From Buxus sempervirens (taxonomy: Eukaryota; Streptophyta; Magnoliopsida; Buxales; Buxaceae), in the NCBI GenBank assembly GCA_947561395.2, contig OX387189.1, positions 19,344,329-19,408,328 on the forward strand: DNA of 64,000 nucleotides. Direction: 5' to 3'. The position numbers and the translations under genes are program-made. The notes under the pieces are model-generated. The model was not told the DNA's origin. It ran no database searches and saw only the letters and a program-made list of their open reading frames with translations. Positions 21,321 through 30,869 of the stretch are shown here, piece after piece; positions within the stretch are counted from its first letter, which is position 1; every line of letters begins with the position of its first letter.

Positions 21321-23007
21321 GAGGGTGATGAATAACAGAAGTATCACCACAGGGAGCTCCTGATTTAGAAGAAAGAACCAAACAAGCATTCTTAGCCTCC
21401 TTCATTGCAATCTCATCCACCAGTAGACGTTTCCTAGCCTTCTTACGCTGCTTCTTTGATTGAGAGCTGGAGCTCAAGCACGAAAATGGTAATTCATTGA
21501 GAAGGTCGAACTGGTTGGGACTCATCACAATACCAGCTTGGGATTGATCCACGTGTTCAAGAGATCTAGCTGCAGCATCAGTGGCCGAGTGATTAAGAGA
21601 ACTATCCCAACTACGCCCCACGGGTTTATCCGCCACATGCACAGGTTCTTCATGCTTATCACCAACATGCACAACTGTTCCAACATGAGCGTTGTCATCA
21701 GATTCAATCGCAACCGCCCTAACTGGCTCAATCTCAACAGTCTTGTCCATATACGCGAGCTCTACAGCCCCTACTGGCTCTGATTCAATACCCATTCCTG
21801 ATTCAACGACCTTGTCAACGTTCGCAGGCTCAACCTCCCCCACAAGCTCAGCCTCCCCCACATTCGGTTGATTGGACTCTATTCCATGATCAGAAGTATT
21901 ATTAAGATGCTCGGCCTGGTCCTGAGAGCTCCTTTCAACAGTAATTCCATCCGGAAGTTCTGATATATCCTGAATAGAGGAGAAACACCTTCCTGTTGGC
22001 CTCCACTGCCTAGCCCGAACCCGACTACATCTGGATTCAGAGTGTCCGAACACATCACAAATCTTGCATTTGATAGGTTTCCAACCATACTCAGTTCGAA
22101 TCACTGAAGTTGAGTTCTCAGGTCCATGCTGCACGTGAATTTTATCTGGGAAGGAACACTGGGTATCCACTTCAACACATACTCGAGCAAAGCTCAGCTT
22201 GGATCTCTTTTCTGTCATCTCATCTAGATACAACGGTTTACCAATGCCACTAGCAATGAAGCTTAGCCCCATAGGTGTCCAGAATTCCAGAGGAACGTTG
22301 AACAATTTCACCCATATTGGTACCTTAGCAAGCTGGGATTTTTCAAGTAAAAGATTTGGCTCCCATTCCTTGAAGACCATCAGTCGACCAGCCATGTACC
22401 AGGGCCCCTGGTGGAGGACCTTGTCTCTGACTGAGGAAGACGAGAATCTTAGGAGGAAGAAGGCGTTATCAATGCTAAAGATGTCAACCTTCCCCCACAT
22501 CTTAAGTGCCAGACTTTTGATAACATTCAGAGGGAGGCTTCTGTCCAAGAAATAACCAATAAGGCAGCCCTTCCAAACGTCAATACCTTGGTTAATGACC
22601 TCAGGAGGAGGAGTAACCATAACCTTGCCGTCAACAATCGATGGAGCATGAAACGATAATTTGACTTTATCTGAAATCTCAGCATGGAAAAGCTCAGACC
22701 AGGACTTTCCATTCTTAGCATGACTCGAGTTTGGAGCTACCTGATGTACAGAGAAGTCGCCCAAACTAGGACCTGGGCCACTGCAATGCGCCTGCAAGAC
22801 AGAGCCGAGCGGAGCAGCTGTGTTTCCGCTGGAACACTGTCCCGAGGCAGCGATAGCAGGCGAAGAGCCCAGAGGCGGGAACGAATTAAAAGATAGTCGG
22901 CGATCTAAGGCATCATCGCGCCGAGTAATTGGCTCGCCTGCCGGAATAGAAGCCAGTACACTAGCCGGCCCGGCAGGCTGCCCAGGCGAAGACAATGGAG
23001 AGACCAT
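21313..23007 (-). CDS. LINE ORF1: DUF4283-like and CCHC RNA-binding protein (D2)
   Basis: 564 residues from ATG 23007 (MVSPLSSPGQPAGP; copy N starts the same way) to TAA at 21313-21315. Order: a Pro/Ser/Ala-rich N-terminus (1-125), a DUF4283-like domain (about 126-295; PPPEVINQGIDVWKGCLIGY to LSFARVCVEVD), a zinc knuckle CKICDVFGHSESRC (C-x2-C-x4-H-x4-C, about 320), a long low-complexity stretch of Val/Glu-rich imperfect repeats (GAVELA, GEVEPANVDK), a basic run KKQRKKARKR and LLVDEIAMKEAKNA close to the end. By family knowledge it binds LINE RNA and forms the particle with ORF2. Its stop overlaps the ORF2 start by 8 nt. Confidence 0.93.
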   Translation of the reverse strand: MVSPLSSPGQPAGPASVLASIPAGEPITRRDDALDRRLSFNSFPPLGSSPAIAASGQCSSGNTAAPLGSVLQAHCSGPGPSLGDFSVHQVAPNSSHAKNGKSWSELFHAEISDKVKLSFHAPSIVDGKVMVTPPPEVINQGIDVWKGCLIGYFLDRSLPLNVIKSLALKMWGKVDIFSIDNAFFLLRFSSSSVRDKVLHQGPWYMAGRLMVFKEWEPNLLLEKSQLAKVPIWVKLFNVPLEFWTPMGLSFIASGIGKPLYLDEMTEKRSKLSFARVCVEVDTQCSFPDKIHVQHGPENSTSVIRTEYGWKPIKCKICDVFGHSESRCSRVRARQWRPTGRCFSSIQDISELPDGITVERSSQDQAEHLNNTSDHGIESNQPNVGEAELVGEVEPANVDKVVESGMGIESEPVGAVELAYMDKTVEIEPVRAVAIESDDNAHVGTVVHVGDKHEEPVHVADKPVGRSWDSSLNHSATDAAARSLEHVDQSQAGIVMSPNQFDLLNELPFSCLSSSSQSKKQRKKARKRLLVDEIAMKEAKNACLVLSSKSGAPCGDTSVIHHPHD

Positions 23008-23794
23008 CTCAGATAAGATACAGAGGCGCCATCAAGCCAACGACAGCGATCCAGGTCGATGGAAGACCAGGCAAGAAACACCACCCCCGACGATATTCTG
23101 CCCGACGATAGAAGACCAAAAAACGATAATCAGGACAACCCGGAATCAGAAAACTGCCAACGATAGACTTTCCCAGGCGATAATCTGTCCGACGATAACT
23201 GCCCGACGATAACTGTCCGACGAAACTGCCCGACGATAACTGTCCGACGAAACTGCCCGACGATAATCTGCCCAACGAATAATGTCCCAGACTGAGAACT
23301 GCCCGACGATAAACTGAATCAGAGCAGCCCCGGAGCAACAAGCTAAGCAGCCGCTAACAACGTCCAGAAGTAAGCCAGCAAAATCCCACAGCACGAACAG
23401 GAACTCGCATCCACGATAATAAGAAACGCGGCAACCGACTGATATAGGACAACCACAAACGGAAAGCCCCAACCACGAGAAACTGGAATCTCCGGCCACG
23501 CACAGAAACCCCGACCAAGCACAGAACTCACGGAAAACCAGAGCCACTGCAGACGACGACCACGAACCGCTATCCCTGGCCACGTACAGAGATGAAAGGC
23601 AGACCACACGCTGCCTTAGAAGACCACTGGTACCAGGTCCAAAGAGACACTGAATGCCGCCTGAGCCAGGCCGCCAGCACCAGCACCAACCCTTCGCCAC
23701 ACCAGCACCACACGACCACCAGCACCAGCACCACACGACCACCACTCGCCCAGCACCAGCACCAGCACCTCACGCACCAGCACCAGCACCACAC
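23008..23794 (-). repeat. Repeat-built 5' UTR of LINE D2
   Basis: Two repeat types. 23160-23310: plus-strand GCCCGACGATAACTG and TCCGACGAAACTG units in tandem, with a near-exact double copy. 23690-23790: CACCAGCACCAGCACC and CACACGACCACC units right up to the 5' end, read on the sense strand as GGTGCTGGTGCTGGTG. It lies where the internal promoter of a LINE would be. Promoter activity is an inference. Confidence 0.7.
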
Positions 23795-23812
23795 GACCCA
23801 AGATAGACTGTT

Positions 23813-24242
23813 GAAGTTGAACGTGAGTGCTATAAGTGCATCTAGATGTGTCTTATGCCAGAATAGCAATGAAGACTTGAACCACCTTTTTTTCCATTGT
23901 GAGTATTCTAAAGCCATATGGACAGCAATCATGACAAGGAATTGTGCCTTGGTGACCTTAAATCAATGGATTCTGGTCATCGAATGGGCTACCCGCCACT
24001 GGAAGGGGAAAAAACTCCAGCACCGTATTGGCAAATGTTCCTTGGCTGCGATGATCTACCATATTTGGAGGGAACGAAATGCAAGAATATTTCAAAACAA
24101 AGCAACTCCAGCTGATGCACTTCTTAATACAATCATTGCGGATATTAGAATGAGGTTCGGCCAACCACAAGAAGCTATGGAGGACAACAGCGCCAATAGA
24201 AGGTTCTTTGCAAATTGGGAGATTACCCCTACTTTTGTTTAA
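23813..24242 (+). pseudogene. LINE ORF2 zf-RVT end, copy E, second part
   Basis: Continues copy E after D2: CVLCQNSNEDLNHLFFHC (zf-RVT, C-x2-C and H-x4-C), then YHIWRERNARIF and the ORF2 stop at 24240-24242. The frame is open over this whole piece. An apparent longer frame beginning upstream at 23592 is made by D2's 5' repeats and is not part of this gene. Confidence 0.85.
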
Positions 24243-24427
24243 GTCATTTTGAGAGCCTTTTTTGTGTAAGGCATTTTGAGAGCTTATTGTTATTTTGCTT
24301 TGGTCTTTGTTCGTTGAGGCCATGTTTTGTTACCCCCTTTGTGCGTCACTCCAACGCTGTTTGAGCGATCATTGTACATATCTTTTTTTCTAATACATAT
24401 TTGGACTTACTTTCCAAAAAAAAAAAA

Positions 24428-24897
24428 GCTCTCTTGCTCAAATAACTGGGTTTCAGGTGGCCTCTTTACCTGTGAAGTACCTAGGGTTGCCATTAATATC
24501 CTCCAGGTTATCAAAGAGGGATTGTGAGCCACTCATCAACCATGTTAAGGCTAAGGCTCAAGCATGGAAAGGGAGATGCTTAACTTATGCGGGCAGATTA
24601 CTTCTTGTGAAATCTGTCCTCTTTTCGATCAAGGTTCACTGGCTAACAGCTTTTATACTTCCCAAGAGGGTGATCAAGGAGCTTGAAATAATTTGCAACA
24701 GATTCCTATGGGTAGGTCCTAACCTTAGTAAAAGAAAAATTATTCCAATTAGTTGGAATTCAGTGTGTGCCCCAAAAGATGAAGGGGGATTGGGCCTGCT
24801 TAACCTTAGGCTTTGGAATAAAAGTGCAGTTTTAAGATATATTTGGCTTATTGCTAATCAGACCACTAACTTGTGGGTTCGATGGGCTTCAAAACAC
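24428..24897 (+). pseudogene. LINE ORF2 fragment, copy K right part
   Basis: Continues copy K after E: SLPVKYLGLPLISSRL, AGRLLLVKSVLFSIKVHWL, GGLGLLNLRLWNKSA to LWVRWASKH, where the poly-T of L enters. One open frame, no stop. It is the connector between RT and zf-RVT; the rest of K would lie beyond L and M and is not seen. Confidence 0.8.
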
Positions 24898-25485
24898 TTT
24901 TTTTTTTTTTGGAAGGTAAGTCCAAAGTTTGTATTAATAAGACAAGAAATATACAATGAGACCGCACCACAGAAGAAACTACACTTGCCTCATAGACAGA
25001 AGAGGCTTACAAAAAAACACTAGTCACAATGGAAAAAGAAACTCAAATCAACCAAGATGGGTGGATACCCCAATTCTGGCAAATATCACGATGCCTAGGG
25101 GTGTCTTTTAGTGCCAAATCTTGTTTACAACACTTACCTTTGATGTCCCGATCAATCCGGTCAACTGTTTCCTCAACGGTAGACGCCTTGTTCTGGAAAG
25201 TTCTCATATTTCTTTCTCTCCATATGTAGTAAACCATTGCAGCAAAGGAGCATTTTCTTACAACAGATATGAGGTCCCTACCTCCAAGCACCTGTGTGGC
25301 CCACTCCGCCATGTCGTCCCAAGGACCAACACTCTTATTAACACAATTTTTCCTCATGATGTTTCTCCAAACTTTCTTTGAGTAGAGACACTGAAAGAAT
25401 AAGTGGTTTAGATCTTCAACGTGGCACTGGCACAAAACACATGTATTCATCTGAATAATTGAGCGCTGTACAAGCCAATCCTTAG
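24898..25485 (-). mobile_element. LINE copy L, 3' part, antisense in K
   Basis: Poly-T at its left edge then the complement of GGACTTACCTTCC. It carries the last 150 codons of an ORF2 (stop at 25043): zf-RVT CVLCQCHVEDLNHLFFQC near 25410, then YYIWRERNMRTF. It is cut at 25485 at LLTKDWL, where the tail of M starts. The frame is open. No target duplication could be paired because the 5' side is occupied by M. Confidence 0.82.
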
Positions 25486-26490
25486 TTTTTTTTTTGGAAG
25501 GTAAGTCCAAAGTGTATTAATGAAATAGAAATTTACAATGAGGTGCCATCTTGGTTTAAACCAACCAGTGCCTTAAAGCAAGACAGACAAATACAAGAGC
25601 CCAACCGTGGGTAGAAGCAAATGTGGTAGACAACAACACCTAATGAAAGCAAGTACGACTAGACTAGCTTAGTGAACCAGTTCCCATGCCAATCTCCAGT
25701 TGCTCACGAGCTGCCTATGGAAAGGTGTGTCTGGTAGTCGTACTCGATCCATATTGGCTTTTGCATGAATGTCAGAGATGATAGCGTTCTCAAGTACTTG
25801 CCATGGAAGATAGGAATTTTGGAAGATCCGCCTATTCCTTTCTCTCCAAATATGGTACACCGCGGCTGCCAATGAAAGATGGAGAAGTGAACGTGTTTTG
25901 GCATTTCCCACCCGAAGTGTTGCAATCCATTGCACAAGGTCTCTCCAAGGCTGGGTTGGACTGTGGACACAATTAAGTGACATGATACGACTCCAGATTT
26001 CCCTAGAGTAATCACAATCAAAAAATAGATGATCGTGAGATTCATCTCTTCGTCTACAGAAGACACACTTGGGCTGTTGCACAATTCCCATTCTATGAAG
26101 CCGATCACATGTGAGAAGCCTTTGGTTTATAGCCAGCCACAAAAGGAAAGCATGTTTTGGGATGTGGTTGTGGAACCATACCAAGTCATGCCACACAACT
26201 GATGCCCTTCGAACTTGTAAGCTTTGGTAGGCACTACTGATGCTAAAGAACCCTGTCTTTGAAGGTACCCAAAGCAAAACATCATCAATATCAGCTATTG
26301 GCTTGTGGTGTCAAGATCTTGAGCACTCAAGTCCAATATATGGCATCATTCATCTATGGAGCAAATGACATGTACCAAAGGAAAGCGCTATGGCATGATT
26401 TGAAGAGTATGATACCTGGATGTCCATGGATTGTAGCTGGGGACTTTAACTGTGTACGATGTTCTGGTGAGGGTAAGGAAGAGGCGTGAC
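25486..26490 (-). mobile_element. LINE copy M with inverted 5' segment (twin priming)
   Basis: Minus-strand 3' part (25486 to about 26300): poly-T, 3' UTR, ORF2 end with stop at 25669, zf-RVT CVFCRRRDESHDHLFFDC near 26060, YHIWRERNRRIF. Upstream of it on the same strand the next 190 bp (about 26300-26490) code on the opposite strand for endonuclease: QYMASFIYGAND then GDFNCVR. An inverted 5' piece joined to a sense 3' piece ending in poly-A is the classical product of twin priming. Confidence 0.8.
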
Positions 26491-27802
26491 ACCCTGTTCA
26501 TCCTTGCTTGCATTTCTTCTCTAGACCACCTTGGCCGTCCTGCAAACTGTGCTCCCTGACCAGTGTTTTGGTTTTCCCCTATTAGGTGCAGAGAAATGGA
26601 AAGGCTTGTTTTGCTGGACATAATTGATCGCCTTATCTTCTTTCTTCCTATCCATACCTTTTCCACCAACAAGGCTCCTTTTTGGCTCAGAAAAACCTGC
26701 CACTCTGCCGGACTTGACCCCATCCTCTATTCTGTCTGCCACCACCATGAGATCTGCGAAGCTTGCAGCACATTGCCCCAGTAGCAGTGTGTAGTACGGC
26801 TGCCCCAGTGTCGAGATAAACAATGTCACCATCTCTTTTTCCAGCACAGGGGGTTGGACCATCGCAGCCATTTCCCTCAATCTCTTTGCGTACTCACGGA
26901 TGTACTCGGTGCTCTTCTTAGACATTTTCTGTAATTCCATCCTAGTAGGTAAAACCTCAATGTTGAACTTGAAGTGTTCGAGGAATGTGCTTGCCAATCC
27001 CATGTCCTGATTTGGTTCCTGTCCAGACTAGCGAACCACTTTTGTGCCGATCCCATCAAGGAGCGTTGGAAGAATTGGATCATGATCCTTTCGTCGTATG
27101 CATACTGGCACATGTCGCCATAGTATGCTCTTAGGTGTGATAATGGGCACCCACTTCCATCAAACTTTACAAAGTCTGGGCACTTGAACTTTGGTGGAAG
27201 TTGCAGATTCGGGAAGAATCCCAGCCTATCCAGTGAGGCTTCTCTTGGAACGGGGCCTCGGTTCATGATCTGCACTTGTTCCTTCAGTTCTTGTAAATTC
27301 GCTTGCATCTAGGCTGTGACACCCGTCGCTTCCTGCCCTCGATACCATTCTTCTTCTTCATGCCCCATTCCTTGTGGCATTACTTGTTGCTTGTGGAATA
27401 GCAGGGGGTGCTGAAATCCTCAATTGTGGCTTTGGTTGGACTGGCAAAGGTTGAGGAATTTGCTACTCTGGTGGTTGCATATTTGGCTGTGGAAGAGCCC
27501 ATGGTGGCTGTTCTAGTGGTACTGGCAATGGTCGAGGAGCCTGTTGCTGTGGTTGTGGTGCCGGTGGTTGCAATGGAGGTACTAGCAACCATGGTGGACG
27601 TATCGGCAACTGCTGTTGTGGCTATACAAACTGTTGCGGTGCTTGCAGCCTCTCCATTTGTTGCATCATGGTCGCCATCATGGCTGACATGTTGGCCATT
27701 TGCTGGTTAAGGCCGGTGATTATTGGATGGTCTTCCAGGTTCTCCTGCTCTTGGGGTGGAGGTGGAGGTGGAGGTTGTGCTTGTCCTTCCGTAGGATCCA
27801 TC
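26491..27802 (-). pseudogene. Ty3-type gag, broken
   Basis: Gag of a minus-strand LTR retrotransposon. Likely start ATG at 27802 (MDPTEGQAQPPPPPP), a Pro/Gln-rich N-terminus, then a Met/Gln-rich helix (MANMSAMMATMMQQM), an in-frame TAG shortly after, then PPKFKCPDFVKFDGSGCPLSHL and GSAQKWFASL (retrotransposon gag domain) up to a frameshift near 27000, then LEHFKFNIEVLPTRMELQKM and IREYAKRLREMAA to the junction with copy M. It lies downstream of LTR1 on the same strand, consistent with LTR - leader - gag. The zinc knuckle and pol are absent here, probably lost at the M junction. Confidence 0.82.
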
Positions 27803-28853
27803 TAAAGACTTCTTCTGGAACGCAGGAGGTATGGGCTATGATTTGCAATCTTGGAACCTTGGTAAAATTAAAAGGGGAAACAAGTTAGCACAAAGAATTC
27901 ATATTGCATTGAGATATAATGCATGTCAATGCAGATTATTTGTGATCTTTTTTATTTCCATATTTGATTGGGATGTGGAAACTCGAAGAGTTGATTTCTA
28001 GAGGATTGGTTTGGGAAGCTTAGAGAATTGGTTAAAGGTTTGGAGTTGTGTAAACGCAAAGTGTTGATTTCCACATTGAGCTCTGGAAATGCAAACCGTT
28101 GATTTCCAGAGGGTTTTCAATTTCCTAAAAGTTTAGAATTGTGGAAACGCGAAGCGTTGATTTCCACAACGAGCTCTGGAAACGCAAAACGTTGATTTCC
28201 AGAGGGTTTGGGATTTTTGGGAAACTCAAAGCGTTGATTTCCATAGGGCTGGGGATTTTGGGAAACGTAAAGCGTTGATTTCCCTAAGCAGTGGAAACTC
28301 GAAGAGTTGATTTCCACTAGGTTTGGGTTTGTGGAAACGCGAAGCGTTGATTTCCACATTGTGCTTTGAAAACACGAAGGGTTGATTTCTAGAGGGTCTG
28401 AGATTGGAACCAGAAGTTGATTTCTAAGAATGGCATTTTGACTTATTTGACCTTTCTTTTGATTTGAAGTCTTTTTTCCTTCTCTTTTTTTTCTTTTTGA
28501 TTTTTAGTTCGACTGATGACCATCAATTAGGAACAAACTCATCCTTGATTTTCCTGATTTATTATTTTGGCTGAGTCGTAACCAATTGTTTTTGCTAAGA
28601 ATTGCCCCTTCTTGATTAGGCTGAAGCTGGCTGAGACACAAAGAATTGAAGCCATTCATTGCCCCGAGGCAAGCTCGATGCACACCCGGAGGCAATTTTG
28701 ATTTTGGGAATCTTTTGTGCATTTCTTTGAAAACGACTTGACAAGATATGCTCATGCGGACGATCTTAAAGTGTGTGCACATGATGCATGAAAAGATGTA
28801 CATGATTAGAGCAATGGTTAAATGATATTACCATTTGGCAAATTTGTGTCAAC
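27803..28853 (-). other. 5' leader of Ty3-type element between LTR1 and gag
   Basis: About 1 kb without a credible coding frame. Its centre is the hairpin minisatellite described separately. 28430-28850 shows no repeats I can recognise. A standard PBS next to LTR1 is not evident (the sequence after the presumed LTR end reads GTTGACACAAATTTGCC on the minus strand), so the exact LTR1 edge is uncertain. Confidence 0.6.
27975..28425 (-). repeat. Hairpin minisatellite in retrotransposon leader
   Basis: Eleven units of about 27 bp, spaced 27-50 bp, starting at 27975, 28048, 28081, 28141, 28174, 28217, 28260, 28291, 28331, 28363 and 28406. Each is built as outer arm, inner arm, a 3-5 nt A-rich or GAA loop, inner arm complement, GATT, outer arm complement. 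Outer pairs vary together: GTGGA with TCCAC, CTCTGGA with TCCAGAG, GGGA with TCCC. Inner pairs vary too: AACGC with GCGTT, AACTC with GAGTT. Unit 1 and the last two are decayed. Confidence 0.9.
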
Positions 28854-30706
28854 TGTGGTCACCTAAATCTGGCCTAGATCGCACACGGGGCGCACGTGGA
28901 GGTTCGTACGTGCCTCGGGACATTCGGAGTCGCCACTGCCTGAGAAGTGCAGGCAAACATGGTGTTTGCCTTATCCGGGTCTAAGTCTGGTCTGCGGCTT
29001 TTCAGAGTTCTAGCTAAGTCCTCGGTTACGTCCGGGAAAGTCCAAAGACACCCCGGCCCGCCCCGTCGGTTTGACGGGTCCCTCGGGTCTCCCTGGTTTT
29101 GAGTCAATTTTCACCCTTCCTAGGCCAGCATGCCACTTTGTTTGGTCTGGCGGGACCCTCTGGTGGTGTGGACCCCTTTTTATTTTATCTTTTTATTTAG
29201 GTGAGATGGGTCGGGTACGGGTCCCGTTGGAAGACCCGTGGGTTGCCAAGGTTGGGCTTGGGGCCCAGTAGGGTTATTGGGTAACCCCTTTTGGTTTATT
29301 ATTTAAATTATTTACAGACGCCATGGGCTTAATGGGCTTGGAGTTGGCCCATTAGCCAAAGGTCAAGGGGCCTGGGCCTGTTTATTGAAAACAGGCCTAG
29401 TATAGGCCAGTCAAAATGTGGGCCACACATGTGGGCCCGGGGTGTCTTGGTGGGCCCGTTTAAGCCCACGATCTAAAAGGGACTCAAAGAAGTCCAAATT
29501 ACTTAAGAGGCTAGTTCAGGCCGGTTCAGGTCGGGTTTGGATCCAACCGGATAAAAAAATTTACTTTTTAGTCATTTTGAAGGATATGACCGCACTTGCT
29601 CTGCGGTTTGGTCTGAACCGCAGATGCAGTGCGGTTTAGACCGGACCGCAGATCAATTGCGGTCATGTGCCGACCGCTCTGAGTATGCGGTTTTTGCTTG
29701 TTTTCGCCGTTTTGCTCCGATTCCGGCTGGGATCACTCCGACAGGTCCTTTAGGAGGTCTGGTGACATCCGTTGGGGTTCCAGCATCTTTAAGGTGCTCC
29801 ATTTGCTTTATTTGGCCTAAAAGGCCTTTTTCTCTCCTCTCTTGCATTCTTTGGAGATTTGAGATTTTGTTTTAATCACTTGTTGTCAATCTCAAGAAGG
29901 AAAGGGAAGGGATAACTGTCTCATGTATGGGATACATGAGACAGTTCAAAGGGATAATTGCCTTCTTTAGAAATGTCATGGAATGGGTTTCTTTTTACCC
30001 ATTTTTGCTAAAGGCTCTCTTTTTCCACCTTTTGAATGAGTTCTTCCCCTTGTCATGGGGAACTCATCATCATGCCACAGAGAGGAAACAGGTGAGAAGT
30101 AGTAAAAAAAATAAGAAGAGAAATCAACTTAACAAAGAACTGAATTTATTGAAATTTACCCAAAAGCATTCCTTTAGTGTTACCTTTCACTTCTGTTGTG
30201 TTTTGGATTTCCCGAGTAATTTGAGCAGCGCTTCCGCTCCTCCTTTGATTTTCCGAATTGGGTTTGAAAAGGGGTTCTTTTATTTTTAGATTGGAAGGAG
30301 ATTGAAGGTGAGGAGAAGGGGCATGGTCTTGTGATTTTTCAGAGAGATTTTGGCAGCACTTCCGCGCTCCCGTTCATTCTCCGAAATGGGGTTGAAAGGG
30401 GGTTCTCCTAGAATTTTGGCAGCGCTTCTGCGTCTCTGCCGGTTTTCTAAATTGGTTTTGGCAGGGGTTCGATGGGTTATCTACGCTTACAAGGTGGAAA
30501 AGCAGAGTTTGGGCATGGTTTGGGGGTAGCCTAAGGGTATTTTGGGGTTTGGGTATTGAGGGAGATGTAAATTGGGTAAAGCTTGGACGTGGTAAAAGAC
30601 CAAGAAGAAGAGGGGAGGAGCTGTAGGAGAGAGCAAGAGGGGGAGAAGGAAAGGGGATTTCTTGATGGATTGAAATTGGGGGGGGGGGGGGGGGGGGGTG
30701 GCCCCC

Positions 30707-30715
30707 CTTTTATAG
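30707..30715 (-). promoter_or_regulatory. TATA box of LTR1
   Basis: Minus-strand CTATAAAAG, next to a G-rich run (G21 on the plus strand, 30678-30698) just downstream. The position matches TATA boxes in LTR2, LTR3 and LTR7. Confidence 0.6.
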
Positions 30716-30869
30716 TTGAAAATGACCTGAAACTGAATTTTAATCACCTTTTTTGACTGAATTTTAATTTCTTGTTTGACATAACTAAAACGTAAATATT
30801 TTTTATTCTTATCTCTCCACATCATCTTATCCTACGAATGTGGTTAGTATTTTTTCTTTATTTTAATCT

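Larger units (their letters stand above)
17506..23794 (-). mobile_element. Full-length LINE copy D2, both ORFs intact
   Basis: 6,289-bp minus-strand LINE: tail poly-T at 17504-17524, terminus of the ATTCTTACTTTCC type, ORF2, ORF1, repeat-rich 5' region. It is flanked by an 18-bp duplication GACCCAAGATAGACTGTT (17488-17505 and 23795-23812; the final T's merge with the tail). It interrupts copy E in antisense. With complete 5' end, tail, duplication and no visible lesion in either ORF, it is the best candidate here for a recently active, possibly competent element. Confidence 0.93.
15554..24427 (+). mobile_element. LINE copy E, split by D2
   Basis: Plus-strand LINE starting inside ORF2 at the RT N-terminus, interrupted by D2 (17506-23794), and resuming at 23813 to a terminus TTGGACTTACTTTCC with A(12) at 24416-24427. 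Removing D2 and one copy of its 18-bp target duplication joins the zf-RVT reading (RLLTQDRL to KLNVSAISASRCVLC). E itself sits between the two parts of K. Confidence 0.88.

Noticed and set aside
23146-23745. 199-codon minus-strand Cys/Trp-rich frame
   Set aside because: Reading of D2's 5' repeats in another phase; no family resemblance.
27408-27710. Hydrophobic 100-codon plus-strand frame
   Set aside because: Antisense of the Pro/Gln-rich N-terminus of gag; the Val/Ala-rich look comes from complementing Pro/Gln codons.
27975-28425. Possible CRISPR-like array
   Set aside because: Unit spacing is irregular, spacers are related to units, and the context is a plant retrotransposon leader.
28874-29107. 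Short frames in U5 of LTR1 (for example 28874-29107 minus)
   Set aside because: Lie in the LTR end shared with LTR2 and LTR7; no coding conservation between the copies.
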